64,000 bases of DNA from NCBI GenBank assembly GCA_047972265.1, contig JBKEAM010000046.1, forward strand, positions 1 through 64,000, given 5' to 3'. Made by a program: the position numbers and the translations under genes. Below the pieces are notes generated by a model. It was given only the letters and a program-made list of their open reading frames with translations, did not search any database and was not told where the DNA came from. Positions 51,577 to 60,152 of this stretch are shown piece by piece. How positions within the stretch are numbered: position 1 is the first letter of the stretch; each line of letters starts with the position of its first letter. This DNA is from JAAYCI01 sp047972265. GTDB lineage: Bacteria > Bacillota > Clostridia > Oscillospirales > Ruminococcaceae.

Positions 51577-54324
51577 TTATTCTTCACGTCCGTGGCAAAG
51601 CTTATACTTTTTGCCGCTGCCACAGGGGCAGGGGTCGTTGCGTCCAACTTTTTTATTTTTACGCACGGGCTGCTTTTTAAGGGTGCCATCGCCTGCGCCG
51701 CTTTCACTGGTGGGTTTTGCCACCTGCTGGCGTTTGGGGGCGCCTTCCTGCTGCTTAATTTCTATGGTCATCAACATTTTGGTGGTATCTTCTTTAATGG
51801 ATTCTACCATGTCATCAAACATGTCAAAGCCTTCAATACGGTACTCTACAACAGGGTCTCGCTGTGCGTAGCCACGCAGGTAAATGCCCTTGCGCAGTTC
51901 TTCCATTGCGTCTATGTGGTCCATCCATTTGGTATCTACATTGCGCAGCAATACCCAGCGCTCAATATCGCGCATAACGGTCTCGCCATATTTTTTCTCT
52001 TTGGCATCCAAAATTTCTTTGGCATTGTCATGCAAAATAGAAGAAACATCGTCACGCTTTTTATCAGACAATTCTTCTTTTTTGTATTTAAAATCTTCGG
52101 GCTTGGTAAGCCAGCCAAGGTAATGGTCACGCAGGGCAGACAGGTTCCATTCATCCGAATCTTCGCCGCCGCAATACAAGGCTACGTTGGCATCGATAGA
52201 ATCACGCACCATATTGCGTACGCTTTCAGAAACATCCTCGCCCGAAAGCACCTGCTGGCGCTGGCCGTAAATAATTTCGCGCTGGCTGTTCATAACATCG
52301 TCAAAGCGCAAAACATTTTTACGCATTTCAAAGTTGCGGGCTTCTATTTTGCGCTGGGCGCTTTCAATAGAGCCGGTAATCATGCGGTTTTCTATAGGAG
52401 TATCTTCGTCTACACCAAGGGTGTCCATCATGTGCTGTACGCGCTCGCCGCCAAACAAACGCATCAAATCATCTTCTAAAGACAGATAGAAGCGGCTAGC
52501 GCCGGGGTCTCCCTGGCGTCCGCTGCGTCCACGCAGCTGATTATCGATACGACGGCTTTCGTGCCGCTCAGTACCCATAATAAACAGGCCGCCTGCTTCA
52601 CGTACTTCTTCGGCTTCTGCTTCAATGTCTTTTTTGTGTTTAGAGTACAGTTCCTCGTAAGTAGAACGCGCAGTCAAAATTTCTTCGTCCTCAGTTTCGG
52701 CATGGCCGGTGGCCTCTACCAGCATTTCTTCCGAAAAGCCTTTTTTGCGCATCTCTTCTTTGGCCATAAATTCGGCGTTACCGCCCAGCACAATATCGGT
52801 ACCACGACCGGCCATGTTGGTGGCAATGGTTACCGAGCCTTTACGGCCGGCCTGCGCAACAATCTGTGCCTCTTTTTCGTGGAACTTAGCATTCAAAACT
52901 TCGTGGCGAATGCCCTTTTTCTTTAAAAGCTTAGACAAAGCCTCGCTCTTGTCGATAGAAACAGTACCAACCAAAACAGGCTGGCCCTTTTCGTGGCAAA
53001 TGGCTACCTGCTCTACCACGGCGTTGTATTTGCCCTTAATGGTTTTATACACAGCATCGTGGTGATCTTTACGAACCATGGGGCGGTTGGTGGGTATTTC
53101 AATAACCTGCAGCCCATAAATTTCGTTAAATTCGTCCTCTTCGGTTTTGGCGGTACCCGTCATGCCCGAAAGTTTTTTGTACATACGGAAGAAATTTTGG
53201 AAGGTGATGGTGGCAAGCGTTTTGCTTTCGCGCTCTACTTCTACGCCCTCTTTTGCTTCAATGGCCTGGTGCAAGCCCTCGTTGTAACGGCGGCCCAACA
53301 TTAAACGGCCGGTAAATTCGTCAACAATAATTACTTCGCCATCGCGTACCACGTAATCTACGTCCAACTTCATAATACCGCGGGCTTTAATGGCTTGGTT
53401 GATGTGGTGAGAAAGCTCCATATTCTCGGCATCCGAAAGGTTGTCCACATGAAAAAACTGCTCGGCTTTTTGAATGCCGCGCTTGGTAAGGGTGGCGGTG
53501 CGCTGCTTTTCGTCTACAATGTAGTCGCCGTCAATGCTTTCTTCTTCGTCGTAGTCTACCTTGTCATCGGCATCTATAATTTTAGAAACTTTAAGGGTTT
53601 TGGCAAAGTTATCGGCCAGCTTATACATATCGGTGCTTTTACTGCCCTGGCCCGAAATGATAAGAGGAGTACGAGCCTCGTCCACCAAGATGGAGTCAAC
53701 CTCGTCAACAATGGCAAACGAGTGCCCGCGCTGTACAAGCTGCTCTTTATAAACAGCCATATTATCACGCAGGTAATCAAACCCAAACTCGTTGTTGGTA
53801 CCGTAGGTAATATCTGCCGCGTAGGCTTCTTTGCGGTCTTTAGGGTCTATATCGTGGATGATAAGGCCAACGCTAAGCCCTAAAAAGCGATATAGTTTGC
53901 CCATCCATTCCGAGTCACGCTTGGCCAGATAGTCGTTAACTGTAACAACGTGCACGCCATCGCCGGATAAGGCATTGAGGTATACAGGCAGGGTGGCCAC
54001 AAGGGTTTTGCCTTCACCTGTTTTCATCTCGGCAATCATACCGCGGTGCAAAACAATACCGCCTATAATTTGCACGGGAAAGTGCGTCATACCCAGTACA
54101 CGGGTAGAGGCCTCGCGGCATACGGCAAAAGCCTCGGGCAGGATATCATCCAATGTTTCGCCGCCGGCAAGACGCTCTTTTAACGCAGGGGTCATTTCCT
54201 GCAGTTCTTCATCGCTCATATCCTTAAAACGGTCTGCCAAAGCCAAAACTTTGTCTACCGTAGGCTGAAGGCGGCGGATCTCCTTTTCAGAAGGAGTGCC
54301 AAAAATTGCTTTTAAAATTCCCAA
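51577..54324 (-). CDS. secA: Preprotein translocase ATPase SecA
   Basis: 915 residues. It drives exported proteins through SecYEG. Walker A is 'AEMKTGEGKTLVATL', Walker B 'AIVDEVDSILVDEARTP', helicase motif VI 'QLRGRSGRQGDPG', and the C-terminal zinc motif 'GRNDPCPCGSGKKYKLCHG' that binds SecB or ribosomes is intact. It is preceded 94 bp upstream by fakA. Confidence 0.98.
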   Translation of the reverse strand: MGILKAIFGTPSEKEIRRLQPTVDKVLALADRFKDMSDEELQEMTPALKERLAGGETLDDILPEAFAVCREASTRVLGMTHFPVQIIGGIVLHRGMIAEMKTGEGKTLVATLPVYLNALSGDGVHVVTVNDYLAKRDSEWMGKLYRFLGLSVGLIIHDIDPKDRKEAYAADITYGTNNEFGFDYLRDNMAVYKEQLVQRGHSFAIVDEVDSILVDEARTPLIISGQGSKSTDMYKLADNFAKTLKVSKIIDADDKVDYDEEESIDGDYIVDEKQRTATLTKRGIQKAEQFFHVDNLSDAENMELSHHINQAIKARGIMKLDVDYVVRDGEVIIVDEFTGRLMLGRRYNEGLHQAIEAKEGVEVERESKTLATITFQNFFRMYKKLSGMTGTAKTEEDEFNEIYGLQVIEIPTNRPMVRKDHHDAVYKTIKGKYNAVVEQVAICHEKGQPVLVGTVSIDKSEALSKLLKKKGIRHEVLNAKFHEKEAQIVAQAGRKGSVTIATNMAGRGTDIVLGGNAEFMAKEEMRKKGFSEEMLVEATGHAETEDEEILTARSTYEELYSKHKKDIEAEAEEVREAGGLFIMGTERHESRRIDNQLRGRSGRQGDPGASRFYLSLEDDLMRLFGGERVQHMMDTLGVDEDTPIENRMITGSIESAQRKIEARNFEMRKNVLRFDDVMNSQREIIYGQRQQVLSGEDVSESVRNMVRDSIDANVALYCGGEDSDEWNLSALRDHYLGWLTKPEDFKYKKEELSDKKRDDVSSILHDNAKEILDAKEKKYGETVMRDIERWVLLRNVDTKWMDHIDAMEELRKGIYLRGYAQRDPVVEYRIEGFDMFDDMVESIKEDTTKMLMTIEIKQQEGAPKRQQVAKPTSESGAGDGTLKKQPVRKNKKVGRNDPCPCGSGKKYKLCHGREE

Positions 54325-54418
54325 ATCCGTTCTCTCCCGTAATATGCAAAGCGCCGACCGCTTGGCCCAATGCCTGCGCGGCCGGCCGCCTTGAAAATAA
54401 AGTGCTATAAGGCGGTGG

Positions 54419-56104
54419 CTACTCCACCGAAATCATATAATAATAAACAGGTTGTCCGCCGTTTAACAAGGATACTTCAATATCTGCCGGCAGTTTGGCT
54501 TTTACAGCTTCCAGCGTTTGGGCGGCTTCTTCCTCGCTTACGTCACACCCCGAGATAATGGTAACAAAACTGGTGCCGCGTTTGCACATGCTGCGGGTAA
54601 GGCGGTAGGTAACCTTTGTAATGTCACTGCCCACTTGGCTCAGTTTTCCGTTTTCGAGGCCCAGTATTTCGCCGCGCTGTATTTTGCGCCCATCAAAGTT
54701 AGAATTGCGGGCGGCAAAAGTAACAAGGCCGGTATCTACCTTTTCGGCAACTTTGCCCATTTCAATGGCGTTGGCATCGGCTGTGCCGTCTGGGTCAAAG
54801 GCCAGCATGGCGCTCATGCCCTGCGGGATGGTGCGGGTGGGGATAACAACCACCTTGCGGTCTGCCAGTTTAGAGCTTTGTTCGGCGGCCATAATAATGT
54901 TTTTGTTGTTGGGCAAAACAAAAACGGTTTGTGCCGGTACGCTTTGGATGGCAGCAAGAATATCCTCGGTGGCGGGGTTCATGGTTTGGCCGCCAGAAAC
55001 AACGGCATCCACGCCCAAATCGGCAAAAACAGTGCGCAATCCTTCGCCAGCGGCCACAGCTACAAAACCATAGGCACGGTCTGTATCTACTGCTGCATAG
55101 GGAAACTGTGCGGTTGCCTCTTTTTCGTCCAGGGCCTGCTTTTCTAGGCCGGCGCCCTGGCTTTGACGGGCAACATACTGCTCGTGCATGTTTTCAATCT
55201 TCATCTTGGTTAAAAAGCCATGTGTAAGCGCCTGAGAAATTATCTTGCCGGGGTCTGCGGTGTGCACGTGGCATTTAATAATTTCGTCATCGTCTACAAC
55301 CACAACCGAATCACCGTTGGACTCTAAAAAGGCACGCAACTTTACAGGGTTGGCGTTATCCTCTTTATTAATCAAAAATTCGGTGCAGTAGGCATTGGTA
55401 ATATCGGGGTTTAGCTCTTGTGCAAATACGCCCTTGCCAACATTGGCGGTAGAAAGACGGTCTTTCTTTTTAGGTGCAACGTGGCCGTTTTTAATAATTT
55501 TACCGGTTTGGAAAACCGAATCCATGCCCTCAAAAATAAAACACAGACCCTCGCCACCAGCATCTACTACGCCCGCCTTTTGCAAAATGGGTAGTTGCTC
55601 CGGTGTATGAGACAAAGCCTCGCGGGCCTCTTTTAATATCAGGGTCCACAGCTTTTTTTCATCGGTTTCGGGGCTTTCGGCGGCTTTTTCGCTGGCAACA
55701 CGCGCTACAGTAAGCATGGTGCCCTCGGTGGGTTTCATTACCGCTTTGTAGGCGCTCTCTACGCCTTTAGATAAAGCCTCGCGCAAATCGTTGGCTTCGG
55801 CGGTTTTTTTGCCGGCCAACGCCTTAGAAAAACCACGAAACAACAGCGAAGTAATAACGCCCGAGTTACCACGCGCGCCGCGCAGCATAGCGGAGGCAGC
55901 CATGTGAGAAGCCTCTGCAACTGTACAGTTATCGGGCAGGTTTGCCAGCTCGTCACGGGCAGCCTGGGTGGTCATGCTCATATTGGTTCCGGTATCACCG
56001 TCCGGAACAGGGAATACGTTTAGCTCATCTACTTCAGCGCGATGCTTTGAAATATTGTTTGCGCCCGAAATAATGGCATCACGAAGAGTTTTACCGTCTA
56101 TCAT
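54419..56104 (-). CDS. fakA: Fatty acid kinase catalytic subunit FakA (DAK2 domain, YloV-like)
   Basis: 561 residues. The N-terminal DAK2 kinase domain has 'LNVFPVPDGDTGTNMSMT', whose Asp residues bind the metal-ATP, and 'MLRGARGNSGVI'. A middle domain and a C-terminal DegV-like domain ('VNAIEMGKVAEKV'-type region, 'FVTIISGCDVSEEEA') complete the family layout. It phosphorylates fatty acids carried by DegV/FakB proteins, one of which is encoded at 16411. It follows the asp23 gene (96 bp), the usual yloU-yloV order. Confidence 0.92.
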   Translation of the reverse strand: MIDGKTLRDAIISGANNISKHRAEVDELNVFPVPDGDTGTNMSMTTQAARDELANLPDNCTVAEASHMAASAMLRGARGNSGVITSLLFRGFSKALAGKKTAEANDLREALSKGVESAYKAVMKPTEGTMLTVARVASEKAAESPETDEKKLWTLILKEAREALSHTPEQLPILQKAGVVDAGGEGLCFIFEGMDSVFQTGKIIKNGHVAPKKKDRLSTANVGKGVFAQELNPDITNAYCTEFLINKEDNANPVKLRAFLESNGDSVVVVDDDEIIKCHVHTADPGKIISQALTHGFLTKMKIENMHEQYVARQSQGAGLEKQALDEKEATAQFPYAAVDTDRAYGFVAVAAGEGLRTVFADLGVDAVVSGGQTMNPATEDILAAIQSVPAQTVFVLPNNKNIIMAAEQSSKLADRKVVVIPTRTIPQGMSAMLAFDPDGTADANAIEMGKVAEKVDTGLVTFAARNSNFDGRKIQRGEILGLENGKLSQVGSDITKVTYRLTRSMCKRGTSFVTIISGCDVSEEEAAQTLEAVKAKLPADIEVSLLNGGQPVYYYMISVE

Positions 56105-56200
56105 TTTCCTTCACCTCATAAACCTAAACTGAAAGTGGCCTGTGGGCTACCTTGTTGCATGGCAAAGCTGCCCGCCAGCCGCCCCTTTAAAGCTTGCCGG

Positions 56201-56548
56201 TCAGGCAACTACGTCGTCTACCGATACATTGATACGTTTGACAGAAAGGCCGGTGGCCTGTTCTAGCACATACTGCACATTGTGGGTAATGCTTTTTACG
56301 GCCGCCGCAATATTAAGGCCGTAGGTAACTTTAATGTGCAAGTCTATCACCAAACGTCCGCCTTCTTCGGTTACACGCACGCCTTTTTCTGGAAAATTGG
56401 GCATAATAAGAGTTTTTAAACTATCCGATGCCCCGTTTGCCGTCATACCGGCTACGCCAAAACCGCTTTGGGTAGCACGAGAAACAAGCTCGGCAAAATA
56501 GCCGGCTGTCATACTTACTTTACCCAATGTGTTTTCAAAAGAAATCAA
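56201..56548 (-). CDS. Asp23/Gls24 family protein (YloU-like)
   Basis: 115 residues, starting at TTG 56548, eight bases after AAAGGAGG. The family pattern 'NTLGKVSMTAGYFAELV' and 'VDLHIKVTYGLNIAA' is clear. These proteins form membrane-associated meshes in staphylococci; the short YloU type is found upstream of fakA in most Firmicutes, as here. Confidence 0.9.
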   Translation of the reverse strand: MISFENTLGKVSMTAGYFAELVSRATQSGFGVAGMTANGASDSLKTLIMPNFPEKGVRVTEEGGRLVIDLHIKVTYGLNIAAAVKSITHNVQYVLEQATGLSVKRINVSVDDVVA

Positions 56549-56727
56549 TTCTGCTGCCTCCTTTACACTGCGTACAGCTTCGCAGAAGAATCCACGCATA
56601 AAGTTTATTCATTATACACCGTTGCGGGTACAATGTACAGGTTTTCGGTAATTTTGGTGCCTGTTTAACACCATATTTTCACAAATTAGCACAAAAAACA
56701 AAGGGAAGCTTTTAAAAAGATGTGTTT

Positions 56728-57849
56728 TTATGGCTGGGTATAGCGGGCTATTGTTTGCTGCATCTTTTGCCAGCTTTCTTCCATATCATGCACCAGCTTA
56801 AATTGAGTGCGGGTGCGTACCAAATTGTGGTCTGGCCGGGCAATTTTAAAATAGGTATCGCCCAAAAGATAATCGGTTAAAAAGCGCATTCCGCACTCCA
56901 GTGTCATCAGTTTGGCGCCCCAGGGCAGCAGTTCCTTTTCCAGCGGAGAAAGATAGGGGGCCAGCACCTCAAGGTAACCTTTGGTATAAGCCTCAAAATA
57001 AGGCAGGCTAAAAGAAACATGCCCCAAATCCCGCTCATCTTCCGATGCACTGTGCGCGCCGGAGCGGATGGAATCGCCATAGTCGTGCAGCAGCAGCCCG
57101 GGCATTACTGTATCTAAATCAATAATGCAAACACCCTCGCCGCTGGTTTCGTCTAGTAAAACGTTGTTTAGCTTGGTATCGTTATGGGTTACGCGCAAAG
57201 AAAGCCTGCCTGCGCTTAAATGGTTTGCAAGCACAAAGCAATCGGTTTGCCGCTGTAAGGCAAAATCAATCTCACTTTGGCAATTGTGTGCGCGTCCCAT
57301 AGGGTCTGCCGCCACGGCGGCCTGCAAATCAGCCAAACGCTTGGGCGTATCATGAAAATGGGGGATGGTTTCCCGCAGGGTTTCGGCCGGGTAATCTTGT
57401 AACAGCAGGCTGAAGCGGGCAAAGGCCCGGGCAGCCTGATACAGTACATTGGCATTGGGGGCAACCTGATAGCAAACGGTGTTTTGAATAAAATAATAGC
57501 ACCGCCATGCGCCGCCATCGGCTGTGGTGTAAAAAGGGCTGCCATTTTGCGCGGGGATAACGGTAAGCGCCTCCCGCTGGGGGCTGCCGCCCGTTTGGCT
57601 TATGGATTGCTGCAAATGCCGGGTAACCCCAACAATATTGCCCATTAAAGAAACGACATCGGGGAAAACATGGGTGTTGATGCGCTGCAAAATAAACGGG
57701 CGGGTTTGCCCGTTTGGCAAAACTATATCTACAAGGTAGGTTTCGTTAATGTGCCCCTTGCCATAAAGCTGCGCTTGTGCCACGCGGCCGCCAAAGGGAA
57801 AAGCGCCCAGCGCCTCGTGTAAGGCGGCGTCCGCAACAGGCAGGGTCAT
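56728..57849 (-). CDS. NahK-like sugar 1-kinase (APH fold)
   Basis: 373 residues from ATG 57849, with GGAGGAA upstream; the ATG overlaps the previous stop (ATGA). It has the aminoglycoside-phosphotransferase/kinase fold: 'LYGKGHINETYLVDI' at the nucleotide loop, catalytic 'LRVTHNDTKLNNVLLDE', and metal-binding 'CIIDLDTVMPG'. The best-known relatives are N-acetylhexosamine 1-kinases (NahK/LnpB) of Bifidobacterium. Linked to a nucleotidyltransferase and GalE, it likely makes GlcNAc-, GalNAc- or galactose-1-phosphate from mucin or milk-type sugars. Confidence 0.8.
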   Translation of the reverse strand: MTLPVADAALHEALGAFPFGGRVAQAQLYGKGHINETYLVDIVLPNGQTRPFILQRINTHVFPDVVSLMGNIVGVTRHLQQSISQTGGSPQREALTVIPAQNGSPFYTTADGGAWRCYYFIQNTVCYQVAPNANVLYQAARAFARFSLLLQDYPAETLRETIPHFHDTPKRLADLQAAVAADPMGRAHNCQSEIDFALQRQTDCFVLANHLSAGRLSLRVTHNDTKLNNVLLDETSGEGVCIIDLDTVMPGLLLHDYGDSIRSGAHSASEDERDLGHVSFSLPYFEAYTKGYLEVLAPYLSPLEKELLPWGAKLMTLECGMRFLTDYLLGDTYFKIARPDHNLVRTRTQFKLVHDMEESWQKMQQTIARYTQP

Positions 57850-58778
57850 CCCATGTTCCTCCACAAGGGGGTGGGGTACAGCCCCTGCTGGTGCAGGGCA
57901 GAGATAGAAGCAACCACCTCGGGTTTATCCTCTTTATAGGTTACGCCGTGCCACCTGTCTTTGCTGGAAAGCACGCTTACATCTGCCTTGCCGGCTTTAA
58001 TAAGCTGATCTACCGAGAAGGGAAGAAGATATTCGCACTTCATGGGGTTTTTGGACAGGTTCTCGGTTAAAAAGGCAGCAAAACCAGCCTCGGCGGCAGC
58101 TATAAAGTTTTCGTCAAAGCCCCAAAAATTCATCGAAACCAATGTGTTGCCGGGGATGTCTGTCCAAGTAGCACCGTCATCCTCGGTAAAGCGCGCGCCA
58201 TTTTCGGTTTTTTCTATTTTGGTGCGCTCTACAATGGCGGTAAGATAACCCGCATCGTTTGCTTGGCACACGCCGCGCGCCACACTGCCCTTATCGGTAA
58301 CGGTGTTTTGCAGGTGGTAGCCCACCATTGCGTAATGGCTTTTACCGTCTTGGGGTTTTTCTGCCGTTAAAAACTTGTAAATGGTATCAAAAGCGGCGGG
58401 GCCATAATAATCGTCGGCGTTAATTACGGCAAAGGGGCCCGTTACAATGTCTTTAATGCTCATTACGGCGTGGGTGGTTCCCCATGGTTTTTCGCGCCCT
58501 TCGGGAACCGAAAACCCGGCAGGCAGTTGGTTTAATTTTTGAAAAGCATATTCTACCTCAATGCTTTCGGATACACGGTTGCCAATCGCTTCGCGAAAAG
58601 ACTGCTCCAGCTCTTCTTTTATAATAAAAACAACTTTTTTAAATCCCGCGCGCACTGCGTCAAAAATAGAATAATCAATAATCAGTTCGCCCTCGGGGCC
58701 TACTGGGTCAATTTGCTTTAAGCCGCCGTAACGGCTGCCCATACCGGCTGCTAAAACCACCAATACTGGTTTTTCCAT
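57846..58778 (-). CDS. Sugar-phosphate nucleotidyltransferase
   Basis: 310 residues from ATG 58778, nine bases after AGGAGG. The GT-A nucleotidyltransferase fold shows the signature 'VLAAGMGSRYGGLKQIDPVG' and the metal Asp in 'AVINADDYYG'. Between galE and a nahK-like gene it would join UTP with a hexose 1-phosphate made by the kinase, taking the place of GalT. The sugar specificity cannot be read. It is four-base coupled to the kinase gene. Confidence 0.82.
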   Translation of the reverse strand: MEKPVLVVLAAGMGSRYGGLKQIDPVGPEGELIIDYSIFDAVRAGFKKVVFIIKEELEQSFREAIGNRVSESIEVEYAFQKLNQLPAGFSVPEGREKPWGTTHAVMSIKDIVTGPFAVINADDYYGPAAFDTIYKFLTAEKPQDGKSHYAMVGYHLQNTVTDKGSVARGVCQANDAGYLTAIVERTKIEKTENGARFTEDDGATWTDIPGNTLVSMNFWGFDENFIAAAEAGFAAFLTENLSKNPMKCEYLLPFSVDQLIKAGKADVSVLSSKDRWHGVTYKEDKPEVVASISALHQQGLYPTPLWRNMG

Positions 58779-58812
58779 TTGTAAATACCTCCTGCATTGT
58801 ATATGCTGCTGT

Positions 58813-59829
58813 TTATTTTTTATACCCGTTGGGGTTGTTTTTTTGCCAGTTCCAAGAGTCGGCACACATCTGCTGTATGCCGTACTGGGTTTGCCAACCA
58901 AGGTCTTTTTTTGCCTTAGAGGCATCGCCGTACACTTCGGCAATGTCACCGGCGCGGCGCGGCGCAATGGTATAGGGTATGGTTTTGCCGCAGGCTTCTT
59001 CAAAGGCTTTTATTACTTCCAGCACACTGTAGCCCTTGCCGGTACCTAGGTTGTACACAAAATGGCCGGGTTTGCCGCACAGGTGCTCCAGTGCGCTTAC
59101 GTGGCCGCGGGCAAGGTCTACCACATGGATGTAATCCCGCACGCCGGTGCCGTCTGGTGTGGGGTAGTCGTTGCCGTATACACTTACTTTTTGCAGGCGG
59201 CCTACCGCTACCTGTGCAATATAGGGGATAAGATTGTTGGGGATGCCGTTGGGGTCCTCGCCAATTAAGCCGGAAGAATGTGCCCCAATGGGGTTAAAGT
59301 AACGCAATGCCACCCCGCAAAAAGAGGGGTCCGCTACGCAAAGGTCGGATAAAATACCCTCGATAAACAACTTTGTGCGGCCATAGGGGTTGGTGGCCGA
59401 AGTGGGAAAGTCTTCTTGCACCGGCACGCTTGCGGGGTCTCCGTACACAGTGGCCGAGGAGGAGAATACAAAGGTACGCACGCCATGTTTTCTCATTGCA
59501 TTTAAAACCACAAGGGCGCTGTCTAGGTTGTTTTGGTAGTATTCCAGCGGTTTTTCAACGCTTTCTCCCACCGCTTTAAGCGCGGCAAAGTGAATAACTG
59601 CGTCAATGCCGGTTACCTGTGTAAACAGCTTTTCTACCGCCGCAGCGTCACAGGTATCAATATTGATAAAGGCAAGCGGTTTGCCAGTTATTTTTTCTAC
59701 CCGTGCCACCGCTTCTTCGCTGGCGTTTACCAAATTGTCGGCCACCACAACTTCGTGTCCGGCCTCCAGCAACTCTATGCAGGTATGGCTGCCAATATAA
59801 CCGGCGCCGCCTGTAACCAAAACTTTCAT
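58813..59829 (-). CDS. galE: UDP-glucose 4-epimerase
   Basis: 338 residues, standard size. NAD site 'VTGGAGYIGSHTCIELLEAG', catalytic 'NPYGRTKLFIE' (Tyr-x3-Lys), and 'FSSSATVYGDP' are all present. It interconverts UDP-glucose and UDP-galactose, possibly also the N-acetyl forms. It is the first gene of a three-gene operon with the nucleotidyltransferase (34 bp) and the NahK-like kinase, read from the promoter at 60000. Confidence 0.96.
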   Translation of the reverse strand: MKVLVTGGAGYIGSHTCIELLEAGHEVVVADNLVNASEEAVARVEKITGKPLAFINIDTCDAAAVEKLFTQVTGIDAVIHFAALKAVGESVEKPLEYYQNNLDSALVVLNAMRKHGVRTFVFSSSATVYGDPASVPVQEDFPTSATNPYGRTKLFIEGILSDLCVADPSFCGVALRYFNPIGAHSSGLIGEDPNGIPNNLIPYIAQVAVGRLQKVSVYGNDYPTPDGTGVRDYIHVVDLARGHVSALEHLCGKPGHFVYNLGTGKGYSVLEVIKAFEEACGKTIPYTIAPRRAGDIAEVYGDASKAKKDLGWQTQYGIQQMCADSWNWQKNNPNGYKK

Positions 59830-60152
59830 TTCTGTCTCCTCTCCGCAGGCAAAGGGTGCGGGTGCCGCGGTTTATTTTATTGCGGTTTGGCAAAAAAATT
59901 GGGGCGCCCGGCAACAATGGCAAACCGCATACAGCAAACTGCCGGGTTTTACTTTTTATAAAAAAGCTGAAATTGCAATATGCAATTATTAGCATGCCTA
60001 TTATACCTTTTCTTGCGTCACAGTGCAAAGAAGAAGTACCAAAACGGGGGCGGATATGATACAGTAAGAAAAGCGCACTCCGCCAAAGGCGGTTTTTGTT
60101 TGCACTTTTGTAAAATGGCGGTGGGTGCCGTCAACGGAAAGGAACCACGTTT
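59830..60152. other. Divergent promoter region between galE and the ROK-like gene
   Basis: It holds the galE promoter and its palindrome, and further left a GC-rich leader with short inverted repeats (CCGCGGTTTATTTTATTGCGG and GGCAAAC-like elements). No gene is seen. Confidence 0.6.
59971..60028 (-). promoter_or_regulatory. galE operon promoter with palindromic operator
   Basis: On the minus strand TTGCAC (60023-60028) and TATAAT (60000-60005) are 17 bp apart. AATTGCA-ATA-TGCAATT, a perfect 7-bp palindrome, lies at 59971-59987, which is about +6 to +22 of the transcript: a classic repressor position. Confidence 0.65.
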
